A stretch of DNA of 64,000 bases from Malania oleifera (Eukaryota; Streptophyta; Magnoliopsida; Santalales; Ximeniaceae), in contig NC_080426.1 of NCBI RefSeq assembly GCF_029873635.1, positions 57,878,673 through 57,942,672 on the forward strand, given 5' to 3'. Positions 47,770 through 59,500 of the stretch are shown here, in pieces. Below the pieces are notes generated by a model that saw only the letters and a program-made list of their open reading frames with translations, did no database searches and was not told the DNA's origin. The translations under genes and the position numbers were made by a program. Positions within the stretch are counted from its first letter, which is position 1. Each line of letters opens with the position of its first letter.

Positions 47770-49895
47770 ATAGAATGGCTAGCCACAATAACAAAATCAA
47801 GCCTCAAGTCCATTAGATAGAATCAGTTATATAAATTATTTTTCATTAATTTATATAATCATAAAACATTTCTTTTGATAGATTTAGGGAGATTAATTTA
47901 CTCACTATTTCCTCTCAAGTTATTTTATGTTTACCCCTACTCCTTCTATTACCCCCTACAGTAACTAATTCACTTTTTCTTACTAGCGCATTATGTGACC
48001 TACGTTGCAAGTCTCCATACCATCTGAATCATCCATCCCTTATCTTCTATAGAAACTACATCCAACTTACCACAAATGTGTTCATTCCTTATTTATTATA
48101 TCATTCAACCATCTAAGCATTCTCATCTCGACAACTTTTACTTTTTGGATATTCTGTTTCTTCGTCCCTCAACATTATGATCCATATAGCATTGCTGGTC
48201 TTATAGTTGTCCTATAAAACTTCCCTTTTAATTTTAAGGATATTCTACGATCACAGATCACACTTGAAACATTTTTCCATTTTACCCAACTTGCTTTAAC
48301 TATATGCATTACATTATCTTCAAAATTTCCTTCAACTTGTATAATAGATCTAAGGTATCGAAATCTACAAGTGTTATTTATTTTTTCATCGTCAAGTTTA
48401 ACTTTATCTCCAATATTCCTTCTATCATTACTAAAATTACATTTCATATATTCTGTCTTATTTCTACTTATCATAAAGTCTCTACATTCCAAAACTTTTA
48501 TCCATAATTCTAACTCAGTCTTCACTCTATCCCTAGTTTCATCAATTAATACAATATCATCTGCAAAAAAAATACACTATGGTCCATCACTAAAGCAAAA
48601 AGATAAGGACTCAAAACAGATCATTGATGTACACCTATAGTGATTGGAAATTCTCTAGTTTTTCCATCTATAGTCCTTACACTAGTCATTACTTCATCAT
48701 ACATATCCTTAATGATATCAGCATACCTACTACATACACCTTTTTTTTTTTTTTCTAAAACCCACCATGAAACTTCCTTAGATATCTATGCTTTCTCAAG
48801 GCCAATAAATATTATATGCAAGTCTCTACTCTTTTCCCTAAATTTTTCTATTAATCTTCTTAAAAGATATATAACTTCTATGGCAGATCTCTCAGGTATA
48901 AAATCAAATTAATTTTATGAGACATTCGTTTCTAACCTTAATCTTTGTTCAACTATCATTTCCTATAGTCTTATCGTATGACTCATAAGTTTAATTCCAT
49001 GATAGTTGTTACAGTTTTGAATATTTCCTTTATTTTTGTATGTTGGTATTAACGTATTTTTCCTCCATTAATCTAACATTTTCTTAGTTTTTATAATTAT
49101 ATTAAATAAATTAGTTAACCATATAATTCTATTATCACCTAAGCATTTCCAAACTTCAATTGGGATGTTATATGGTCTTATAACTTTCCCATTTTTCATC
49201 TTTTTTAGTTCAAACTTAACTTCATTAACTCTAATTTTACGAATAAAACTTATATTTTTAGTCTTTTCCTCATTTGACAATTCTAAGTTTAAGTCTTCTA
49301 TTTGGTTTTCATTAAACAACTTATTAAACTAACTTCGTCATCTTTCTTTAATGTCTTAGTCCTTAACCAAGACAATATCATCCTCACTTTTTTATACATT
49401 TTACATTTTCTAAGTCCTTACTTTCCTTTCTCTAACTTTAGCAAGTTTAAATATATCTATTTCTCCTTTTTTGTATCTAATCTATCATACAAACTATTAA
49501 ATGATCTGTATTTAGCTTCACTAATAGCCTTTTTGTATCTTTTCTCGCTCCTTATACTTTTCAAAGTTATCTCTGTTTCTACATTTTTGTCACATTTTAT
49601 ACCAAATTCTTTTTGTCTTTACAGTTTTTTGTACATCTTTATCCCATCACCAACTTTCTTTGCTATTTGAAAATCTTCCCCTTGATTCACCTAAAATTTC
49701 TTTTGCTATCTTTTTAATAGACTTAGCTACTCAACTCTAAAGAGTATTTATATTCATACCATCCTCTATAGTCCAATCTTCATCTTTGATTATTTTTATC
49801 TTTAAATTTTATTATATTTTCTCATTTTAGGTTCTACCACCTAGTTCTCTTACACTAATTTATTTTATCTTTTTTCTTCCATTTTTTAATACATA
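47770..49895 (-). pseudogene. RTE-clade LINE remnant
   Basis: Minus-strand pieces of an RTE-type reverse transcriptase: VNEVKFELKKMKNGKVIRPYNIP (about 49230-49160), [29 protein letters not shown] (48520-48435) and [18 protein letters not shown] (48230-48175). A decayed C-terminus to about 47800 contains ECLDG and RNEHI-like stretches. Stops and frameshifts throughout. It sits just upstream of the KELP-like promoter, in the same orientation as the gene. Confidence 0.82.
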
Positions 49896-50316
49896 TATTT
49901 GTTGATTTTACTGTAATCTCAAGAGGAGGGTGAATTGATATTTTAAAATTTTCTCTCCTAAGTCAAATATTCAACAATAGTATTACACAATCCTAGGGTC
50001 AATTTAAGGCAGATGATAAAATGAATCAATAAATGCAGTTGAAATTAAATTTCACAAGTAAATTACTCAAGCATGCACAATAAAACAAGTAGGACACTAG
50101 ATGTGCTATGGAGGTTCGGAAAATGTGCCTACGTTCCCGCCTTGGCTCATAAGCACAATGATTACACTACGGCTCACTTAACGAGTGGAGCAGCACCGAA
50201 ATACAAACAGGTCAAATTAAAGCAGGGCTGACCTCAACCTTTACAATCAATCCTTCTGGGCTGGATTAACGCCCCCTCAAGCCACGCCTGGAATACAGCA
50301 AGTAATCAATACAAAT

Positions 50317-52647
50317 TGTTAGCCTTGGTGCAATCCCAAGAGGGGGGTGAATTGGGTATTTAAAAAATTATCGCCTAGGTTAATTGGTTTAACAACAGTA
50401 TTACACAACCTAGGATTAGTCCATGCAATCAATAAATAAACATACACGTGTAGTAAAGTAAAATGCGGAAAAAGTAAACGATACACGTGATATGTTATCG
50501 AGGTTCGGCCAAAGTGCCTATGTCCTTGCCTTGGCTACACCAGCACAAGGATTCCACTATGGCTCACTTAAATAGGTGGAGCGACACCTAATACAACACG
50601 CCTTACTAGGGTAGCGCACCTAACTTTCCTAACCGGGTCTAAGCCAATTTGGGACTATTCCACAGGGCTAGTCTCCCTCTTTAAGCTTATGCCTGGAATA
50701 CAAAAAATGATATGAAATTTTTTTTTTTGTACAAGAAAATACGCTTCTTCACAAGCAAATATGTACACTAGTATAGCTAAATATCACAAATCAATGCGCA
50801 CTACAATATGATAAGATACGATAAGCTCAATGTAGTCTTAATGTCTACTCTCAAAGATTAATGCAAATATGACAATCAGTTCATGAGAGTGTATGTGAAA
50901 GGATCTTTGTGTCAAAATAATAGTATCAATCACAATGCAACAACAAAGATCTCAAGCACGCTTCAAATATCCTCAACAAATATTTTTCTCATAATAAATC
51001 ACAAGAGATATTTGAAGTTGATTTGTAAAATAGTGTTTATCTTCAAGCACACTTTCAAATACCTTCAACAAATATTTTTCTCAAAATAAACCACACAAGA
51101 TATTTGAAATCGGTTTGTAAAAATTATTTGATCTTTGTATCAAGATGATATTATCAATCAAAAGGTACAATAATAAAGAACTTCACAAGCAAATATCCCA
51201 AAAATATTTTTCTAAAAAATAAGCACACTGGATATTTCATAAAAGTTTATTTCACAAACAAAAAACAATACGAACTCTTGAGTGTTGCAATGATGATGCA
51301 AAACTCACAAGCTCTACAAAGTTTTCCTACGGAAGACTTATTAATGAAGTCTCCTAGAAAAACTCAAGCTTACTCTTGGATAAAAATGTATCTCAATCAA
51401 CTAGAACTAACGAGAGTGTAAGCTTAACCAAAAACTCACAATAGCACTCTTACTTAGTAAGGTTTGCAATGAGGATGAGTAAGAATGAAGAAATGAAGCT
51501 TGAATGTAAGAAATAGAGCTTTTGAAAATTAGAGAAAGTTTGTTAATTATTTTGCTAATCTCTCACTATTTTTTGCAAATGAGGGGGTATATATAGAGTT
51601 TCCCAAAATTATAATTGTTCAGAACATGTAGGGTATTATTAGGATTATTTAAAAACATTTTAGCAAAGTTAACCCTATTTAAAAAAATTTAACCTCGGTA
51701 AAAAAATTGTACAACTTGAGAGCACTAGTCGACTAAACTTGAGGTTCAGTTGACCATGTGACAGAGTTTGATCGACTGTGCAAAAAATGAACTAGGAGTT
51801 TGGTCGACCGGACTAAGGGTCTCAAGGGCGATTTTTCAATTCTACGCGGTTCGCTCGACTAGGTGATTTTCAGCTAGGTAGTTCGGTCAAATGAGCAGTT
51901 GGAATCTCCCACGTGGGGGTTCGGTCGACCAGGGCGTTGCCCATATAAAGTTGGTTGGTCGATTGAGCGGTCAATGTGTTGACCCAGGGAGGTTCGGGCG
52001 ACCAAGCTGAATAAAATTGGCAGGGTACGATCAATCGTGCTATGGTCAAAATGTTGACCTTTGATTGGTTCGGTCGACTGAATGTTTTTATACATTTCGG
52101 TTCGGTCAACCGAATAGTCAACCTGTTGACCTCCGTATGGTTCGGTCGACCGAGTGATTTACACTGTGAAAGTTTGGTCGCCCGAAGCACTGTTCAATGC
52201 ACAGTTTCAGTCCTATTATTTATTAGAAGTCACCCCTATTCATATACATATAAATTTTAAGTTATGGGGGACTTTATATGTGATGTTTAGGGAGCTAGGG
52301 TCAATCTAAGGTCAATGGCCAAGACTTTTCAACAATGCCCAAAAATCTGGCATCGGTCGACCGAAGGGTGATCCCTAAGGTCCATCTATGGTCATGAGCT
52401 TATCTATCCTACCATGCAGGTAAGGTATTAATTATTACATACCATGTTCTTATGTTATTATTACAGTCCCAAAATTTAACTTAATATGAAATTACAACAA
52501 TGAATCTTCTAGGTCTTCTTTTTGCTTCAAGTTAACATGTGCCATCAAATAATCTTTGCTAATATGAACTTGCACACAAACTTGATAGACATTAAATACC
52601 TAAGTATTTGTCATAATAAAAATAGGGTATAACCCATAAGGTCAACA
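50317..52647 (-). repeat. Element B 3' LTR
   Basis: 2331 bp. The plus-strand edges are TGTTAGCCTTGGTGC and AGGTCAACA, followed by ATCTCCCAC (polypurine tract on the minus strand). The motif array is at 51725-52370, with forms such as GGTTCGGTCGACCGAG and GGTTCGGTCGACTGAA. Internal near-duplicate segments (50940-51060) contain TTTCAAATACCTTCAACAAATATTTTTCTC. Confidence 0.92.
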
Positions 52648-52779
52648 ATCTCCCACTTTTTGATGATGACAAATACTTGTCTACTTTTCTCCCTTTTGGC
52701 AACAACAAAAAGTGCCTAGATAAACATTTAAATATATATAGGTAAATAAGAGGAAAATATCATTCATATACAAGATATG

Positions 52780-52840
52780 GTTTGGAAAAATTTTAAGAAA
52801 AATCAGCAGCATGTCGTTTGAAACTAGAGCATTTCCCAAA
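52780..52840 (-). other. Family hairpin motif, copy 2 of element B
   Basis: The plus strand has GTTTGGAAAAATTTT on the left and TTTCCCAAA on the right, around a CAGCAGCATGTCG core. It lies about 135 bp from the LTR, as in elements A and C. Confidence 0.65.
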
Positions 52841-53240
52841 AGCATGTCTATATACAAGTGACCTGATTGAGTAATATATTGACAATATATCCATAACTAC
52901 TTACTCAAACAGTCCAGTATTCTCAACACATAAAATAGAGGTATAACTTTCAGTATTTTCCACACATACAATGCAAAATGAATGACAAAGTCACAAAGAT
53001 AATCTCAGCAATTAAGCACACAAACAATATACTAGTCATTAAAATGGTTTAAATGACATGAAAAACATAGTTAAACCAGAAATATCCTCAACCTATGACA
53101 AATAAAGCATTTCATGAGACCCACAAAAAATTTGAATTTAAAGACATGCGGTATATAAAGAATAGGTTTGAGCATAAACATAGTCTAACTAGTTTGCATG
53201 ATTTTTTATGTGTAGTTACATAACCAGTTATGCAACTTTA

Positions 53241-53247
<7 letters not shown>

Positions 53248-53287
<40 letters not shown>
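53248..53287. repeat. (TAA)n microsatellite
   Basis: A trinucleotide run of about 13 units in the non-coding internal region of B. The matching place in element A (17408-17424) has a short ATT run, so the site is shared by the family. Confidence 0.93.
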
Positions 53288-53288
<1 letters not shown>

Positions 53289-54181
53289 GGCAAGAGAAAA
53301 AAAAAATTTAGTTTTGGAATTAGTTCCTGCCATAAAGTATTACAATAAATATATATGCATATACATAAATACATATCCTCCTTATGATGTTTGCTTAAAG
53401 TACTAGGGGGTTGCTTGCAAAAAAATATTTAAAGATCATGCAAGTAAGCAACAATTTTCTGGTTTGACCATAAAGATCAACCAAAAAAACCAACCATAAA
53501 GATCCTAAAGATATCAGGCAATTCAAAACAAGGATCATATGGCTACACAGCTGACTGTGGCAAAACAACATATTTCAACTTAAAAATTTTCAATATAACC
53601 ATTTTATTCAAGCACATGCCACATTTGATTCAACAACATATCTAAGCTAAAAAGTTTGTGAGCATAATATGATAGACATTTTAATTTTAGATGCTCCCCC
53701 TATCAATTTGAATTCTAGTTTAGATGAAATAAATTACTTATACTTTGCAAGGGATTGATTTCATTGAATATGCCAAAGTGTAAGTGAGCACACAAATCAT
53801 TCTTCAACAACTATACTGGATATTTATTAACAATATTTATCTCTAATCAGTATAGTCATCCCTATAGACAACAAGTGCATCAGAAATAAATATTAAGGCA
53901 TTCTATGCAATTCATGACCCAAGAATATTTCATATCAAATCATAGACCTTTAAGTGTAGGATACAATGTTCAAGGATATCAGAAGAGACTCAATATTCAA
54001 CAAGTGAAATGATGTGTATAAGTTCTTTGAGTTTTTTCTATAGGGATGGAGCTGAGCTCCTCTAAATGTCTGATGATTATGCTAGAATGAAGTTTAATTA
54101 GTTAATTGATTTTTATTCATCCTTTCAAAAACTATTTTAAATTTAATTTTATTATAATCATCTTTGGACAAGGTTTTATGT

Positions 54182-54240
54182 TGGGAAAATTCCTATCGAA
54201 ATTTCGGCAGCATGCCATGTGTAAATCGGACATTTTCCCA
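54182..54240 (-). other. Family hairpin motif, copy 1 of element B (best stem)
   Basis: TGGGAAAAT at the left and ATTTTCCCA at the right are perfect complements. Next to them, TCC pairs with GGA after a one-base bulge, giving a 12-bp stem. The loop holds CGGCAGCATGCCA, the counterpart of CGGCATGCTGCCG in element A. Confidence 0.75.
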
Positions 54241-55812
54241 TAAAACTTGTGCCTGATAGTGGGTTGTTTTCAATAGATAAATCATATAAAGCAAGCCACA
54301 ACCTAATATCCACAACTAGCATGCAAATTATATCACTACATCCGCCATGCAGGAGGCTTTCAACACAAACATGCATTCTATTAATTCAATCAGCAACTCA
54401 TAAAAGAAATGAACTATCCAACATATGACATGACCAGTAACTAACAATGGATAGTTGTGAGATTAGTGCAGAGTTGTTCTCACAAGAGCATACAGACATA
54501 TAAGCATAAATAAAAATTGAGAGCATTTTAATGTATATAATCAAGAAAGAATATATGCTCCCCCTGAGTTATGCACTCAACTCATTTTATGCCTTTTCTT
54601 TCATCTTTAAGTTCAATGACCAAGAGTTACAATATTTTCAATAATTCTAACTTGACTTTGAGTTCTTAGGCTTAATGGACCAAAAAATCACAATGATTAT
54701 TTCTTTGAGAGTTCTAAGCCTATATTGCCTCTATTGATATGAATTTTAATGCGTATGAGAGGCGCTAAGTTGGAATGACTTTTGATTTAAACCGTATGTG
54801 CATAGGTCTACTTGAATTTTATACATTCATCTAGGCTGAGACCTAGGCAATTTTATAGCCATTCAACTCATCTCTAAGTATATAAAGCTCTAATGGGTTT
54901 GACTTAGAGTTTGAGAGCTTTGTGTGAGAAGTAAAGAATGAATACTCTTAAAGATTAAACATTTTATTTAAGAGAGTATTCAAAAGTAGGACATTGTACA
55001 AGATAAGCATTCTAAAGAATATGTCCTAACTTATTCTGGCAAAGAGCATTGTAGAGGATATGAATAACTAGTAACTGACGCTCTTTGGTGATTAGAATCT
55101 ATCCTTTAGATATGATCACAATTTTGGAGCAAGAATACGAACCAATGAGAGGGTGGATCTTTAACTGATGTGATCGTGGTATAGTAAAGATTTCCTATGG
55201 AGGATATAAACCAAAATTAGAGGATTTATAATTTAAGCTCAAAGGGAACTTTTTGATTTAATAGTGAAACTTAAATCCCCTAGTGGATGCCTTTAGTTTT
55301 GATCAAGAGAAAAGATATCTTTTAATAAGCACCAGAAATATTTGGAATTTATGATCAATAGTGCTTCAAGCCTAGAGTGATGACTGAACATTTTATTAGG
55401 CATTTTAGGCTTTCAAAATGAGTTTAGGACAAGATTTTTAACTTCATTTCCTAAAACTCAAACTTGTGCAATGGACAGAGTATACTTAACTTTAAATATT
55501 CATATTTAAGCTTGAGTTAAGCAATTTGAAATTTAAATACAAGGCAAACATGCCATGTCTATTTGGAAGTGAATTTTTATTCAAGCAGCCAATAATTTCA
55601 TATTTCAACCAAGGATTATATGCATTAAGTTCAAATTGGTTACTTTGCTTGAATTTCTGTATTGGCTTAACTTTTCAAGATCCTTAGTATGTAAAATTTT
55701 GAATTGTGGACAAATACTAAGTTTTTACAATTTCAACCCAAATCACTTCTTAAGCCTTTGGATGACACTACCCCCTATAGCTAATTCTAAATGCTAAGGA
55801 AGAATTATGTGA

Positions 55813-57150
55813 TCATGTAATTCCTGTTTGAGTAAATTCTTCCTTGAATTTCAAGGGGTTTGTTTTCTTAACAACCCATACCATTTTTCTATCTTTGATT
55901 CTTGATGGGTTAGGACTAGATGGTACCTTGACTCTCCAGACCTGTTTACATTTAACACCTTTCCTTTTAAACGGGCAATCAAATTTTATGTGCCCATTCT
56001 TTTTAAATAAAGCACAATAGGTATGAGTATAAGGACAGGAGGAGGTACTAGCATAATGATCAGACTCTCTCACAAAGTACCCCATATATAAATTTTTCTT
56101 CTTTTTATTTCTAACTCCATTATATCCTATACCTTCCCTATCTAAGGTCATCTTTTGTGAACCTAACAACTTATTAAAGTTGTCCTTGCCTTTATTGAAC
56201 TTATAGATGATCTTCACTTGGTCTTCTACTTTCTTTTCTAGATCTTGCATTTTTGATTCTTTCAAGTTTTTGCAAACACTTTGTAATTTTATGAATTCAT
56301 TGGATATTGTGTTTACTTTACACTCAAGTTTTGCAATGAGAATATCCTTTTTATTATCACTTGAAATTTGAGATCTTACAACATTCAAATCTTTTTCTAA
56401 TTTTTCATTCTTATTTACTAACTGTTTGATTTTTAAATAATTTTCCCTTTTCAAAAAGAACTTTTGATTCACATTCTTTCAAAGATGCCTCATACTTGTT
56501 TTTCAAAGCAATATATCTTTTGTTAGCTTTAACAAGTGACTTATGAATTCTAATATATTCAATTTACAGTTCTTTATAAGTAGGCATGCTTTCACTATTA
56601 GTACTATCATATGATTCAGAATCAAATACATCATTTAAATCATCACATGAATCATTTTCAGATTTATCTAATAAACTGGAAGGAGTTAAAATTACCTCAT
56701 CATTAGTCAAAGCAACAAAGCACGAATTACCTTCTTCAAGATTCGTAAAGCTTGAATCACAAGGAGTGATCACTTTATTTTATATGGATGTTTCATATCT
56801 TCTCTTAAGTTCATCTCAGATCTCCTTAGCACTGCTACATGCTATAACCTCACATAAAACATTAGAATCTAAATCATGTAGTAAGTATTCAGAGCATCAA
56901 AATTTACTTGCACTAAGTTCCTATCAATATCATTCCATTCACTTTCAGATTTAGGAACATCATCACAATCAATGGATTTGACAGGCACACTATCACCCTA
57001 ATCAATGACTTTCCAAAATCTCCAATTTAAAGCTTTTACATATACAACCATTCTAAATTTCCATACAGCATAGTTATCACCACAGAATACTGGTGGGTGT
57101 GTGACCAATCTTCCCTCACATGAAGGGGATGCACTAACACGAGCCATCAT
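55813..57150 (-). pseudogene. gag of element B, broken
   Basis: The start is at 57150 or 57147 (ATGATGGCTCGTGTTAG). The Gag core is PPVFCGDNYAVWKFRMVVYV then KALNWRFWKVID, followed at once by a TAG. Later frames hold an acidic spacer (NDSCDDLNDVFDSESYDS, 56564-56773) and a coiled-coil-like region with a zinc-knuckle remnant (55813-56472). In the knuckle the second cysteine is phenylalanine (CALFKKNGHIKFDC). It ends KMVWVVKKTNPLKFKEEFTQ. Several stops and frameshifts separate the pieces. Confidence 0.85.
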
Positions 57151-57185
57151 GATCTTTTACTAAATGACGTTTAAGTATAAGTTAC

Positions 57186-57202
57186 GAGGCTCTGATACCA
57201 AT
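57186..57202 (-). promoter_or_regulatory. Primer-binding site of element B (initiator-Met tRNA)
   Basis: On the minus strand TTGGTATCAGAGCC follows the LTR end (TAACA) after one base. It matches the complement of the 3' end of plant initiator-Met tRNA exactly through TGGTATCAGAGC. Confidence 0.93.
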
Positions 57203-59500
57203 TGTTAGCTTTGATGCAATCCCAAGAGGGGGATTGGGTATTTAAAAAATTATCGCCTAGGTCAATTAGTTTAACAACAGTCTTACACAACTTAGGGTCA
57301 GTCTATGCAATCAATAATAAAGATACACGTGCAGTAAAGTAAAGTGCGGAAAAATTAAACAATACACGCAATATGTTATCGAGATTCCGCCAAAGTGCCT
57401 ACATCCCTGCCTTGGCTACACCAGCATAAGGATTCCACTACGACTCACTTAAATGGGTGGAGCGGCACCTAATACAATAAGCCTTACCAGGGTGGCGCAC
57501 CTAACTTTCTTAACCGGGTCTAAGCCAATCTGGGATTATTCTACAAGGCTAGTCTCCCTCTTCAGGCCCATGCCTGAAATACAACAAATGATATGAATTT
57601 TTTTTTTTTTTGTACACGAAAATACGCTTCTTCAAAAGCAAATATGTACACCAGTATAGCTCAATATCACAAATCAATGCGCACTACAATATGATAAGAT
57701 ACGATAAGCTCAATATACTCTTAATGTCTACTCTCAAAGATTAATACAAATATGACAATCAGTTCATAAGAGTGTATGTGAAAGGATCTTTGTGTCAAAA
57801 TAATAGTATCAATCACAATGCAGTAACAAAGATCTCAAGCATGCTTCAAATATCCTCAACAAATATTTTTCTCACAATAAATCACAAGAGACATTTGAAG
57901 TTGATTTGTAAAATAGTGTTTATCTTCAAGCACACTTTCAAATACCTTCAACAAATATTTTTCTCAAAATAAACCACATAAGATATTTGAAATCATCTTG
58001 TAACAATTATTTGATCTTTATGTCAAGATGATATTATCAATCAAAAGGTACAATAACAAAGATCTTCACAAGCAAATATCCTAAAAATATTTTTCTAAAA
58101 AATAAGAACACTGGATATTTGAAAACGATTCGCAAAAATTTATTTCACAAACAAAAAGCAATACGAACTCTTGAGTGTTGCAATGAAGATGCAAAACTCA
58201 CAAGCTCTACAAAGTTTTCTTATGGAAGACTTATTAATGAAGTCTCCTAGAAAAACTCAAGCTTACTCTCGGATAAAAATGTATCTCAATCAACTAGAAC
58301 TAACGAGAGTGTAAGCTTAACCAAAAATTCACAATAGCACTCTTACTTAGCAAGGTTTGCAATGAGGATGAGTAAGAATGAAGAAATGAAGTTTGAATGT
58401 GAGAAATAGAGCTTTTGAAAATCAGAGAAAATTTGCTAATCTCTCACTATTTTTTGCAAACGAGGGGGTATATATAGAGTTCTCCAAAATTATAACCGTT
58501 CAAGACATGTAGGGTATTATTAGGATTGTTTAAAAATGTTTTAGCAAAGTTAACTATGTTTAAAAAATTTAACCTTCATAAAAAAATTGTCCAACCCGAG
58601 AGCACCGGTCGACAAAACTTTAGGTTCGGTTGATCAAGTGATAAAGTTCAATCGACCATGCAAAAAATGAACTAGGAGTTCAGTCAACTAGACTAAGGGT
58701 CTCAAGGGCAATTTTTCAATTCTGCACAGTTTGGTCAACCAGGTGATTTTAAGCTAGGTAGTTCGGTCGATCAGGCAGTTGGAATCTCCTACGTCGGGGT
58801 TCGGTTGACCAGGGCATTGCCCATATAAAGTTGGTCGGTCAATTGAGTGGTGTTAACCAAGCTGAATAAACTTGGTAGGGTACGGTCGACCGTGCTATGG
58901 TCAAAATGTTGACCTTTGACCAGTTCAGTTGACCGAATGTTTTTATACATTCTGGTTTAGTCAACCAAATAGTCAACCTGTTGACCTCCGTATGGTTCGG
59001 TCGACGAGTGATTTACACTGTTAAAGTTCGGTCGACTGAAGCACTGTTCAATGCACAGTTTCGGTCCTATTCTTTATTAGAAGTCACCCATGTTCATATA
59101 CGTATAAATTTTAAGTTATGGGGGACTTTATATGTGATGATTAGGGAGCTAGGGTCAATCTAAGATCGATGGCCAAGGCTTTTCAAATATGCCCAAAAAT
59201 CCGGCGTCGGTCGATCGAAGGGTGATCCCTAAGGTCTATCTATGATCTTGAGCTTATCTATCCTACCATGCAGGTAAGACATTAATTATTATAGACACTG
59301 TTCCTATGTCACTATTACAGGCCCGAAATTAAACTTAATATGAAATTACAACAATGAATCTTCTGAGTCTTTTTTTTGCTTCAAGTTAACATGTGCCATC
59401 AAATGATTTTTCTAATATGAACCTGCACACAAACTTGATAGACATTAAATACCTGAGTATTTGTTATAATCAAAACAAGGTATGACCCATAAGGTCAACA
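57203..59500 (-). repeat. Element B 5' LTR
   Basis: 2298 bp. The plus-strand edges are TGTTAGCTTTGATGC and AAGGTCAACA. It aligns along its whole length with 50317-52647. The motif array is at 58605-59220. A poly-T run of about 14 at 57598-57611 matches one at 50717-50729 in the other LTR. Confidence 0.92.

Larger units (their letters stand above)
52648..55812 (-). other. Conserved non-coding internal region of element B
   Basis: No open frame of note. The minus strand aligns by eye with 12873-18065 of element A (for example GAAGCACTATTGATCATAAAT, GGCATCCACTAGGGGATT, CATAGGAAATCTTTAC). It includes the two hairpin motifs (54182-54240, 52780-52840) and a (TAA)n run at 53248-53287. Conservation of sequence without coding capacity is the notable point. 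Confidence 0.78.
50317..59500 (-). mobile_element. Element B: complete gag-only LTR retrotransposon
   Basis: A 9184-bp element in minus orientation with a perfect 5-bp duplication CAAAT at 50312-50316 and 59501-59505. The 3' LTR is 50317-52647 and the 5' LTR 57203-59500. A primer-binding site, gag, about 3.2 kb of conserved non-coding sequence and a polypurine tract lie in the expected order. As in element A, no protease, integrase or reverse transcriptase is present, and both elements end gag with the same C-terminal peptide. The two LTRs have visibly diverged, with many C/T and G/A differences, so the insertion is not recent. It lies inside the LTR of element C. Confidence 0.92.

Noticed and set aside
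48304..48912. Plus-strand open frames rich in Leu, Ser and Ile resembling membrane proteins
   Set aside because: They are shadows of the RTE reverse-transcriptase remnant, whose recognisable motifs are on the minus strand.
51725..52370. Regularly spaced GGTCGACC motifs as a CRISPR array
   Set aside because: The motifs are short, palindromic, irregularly spaced and lie inside LTRs of a plant genome.
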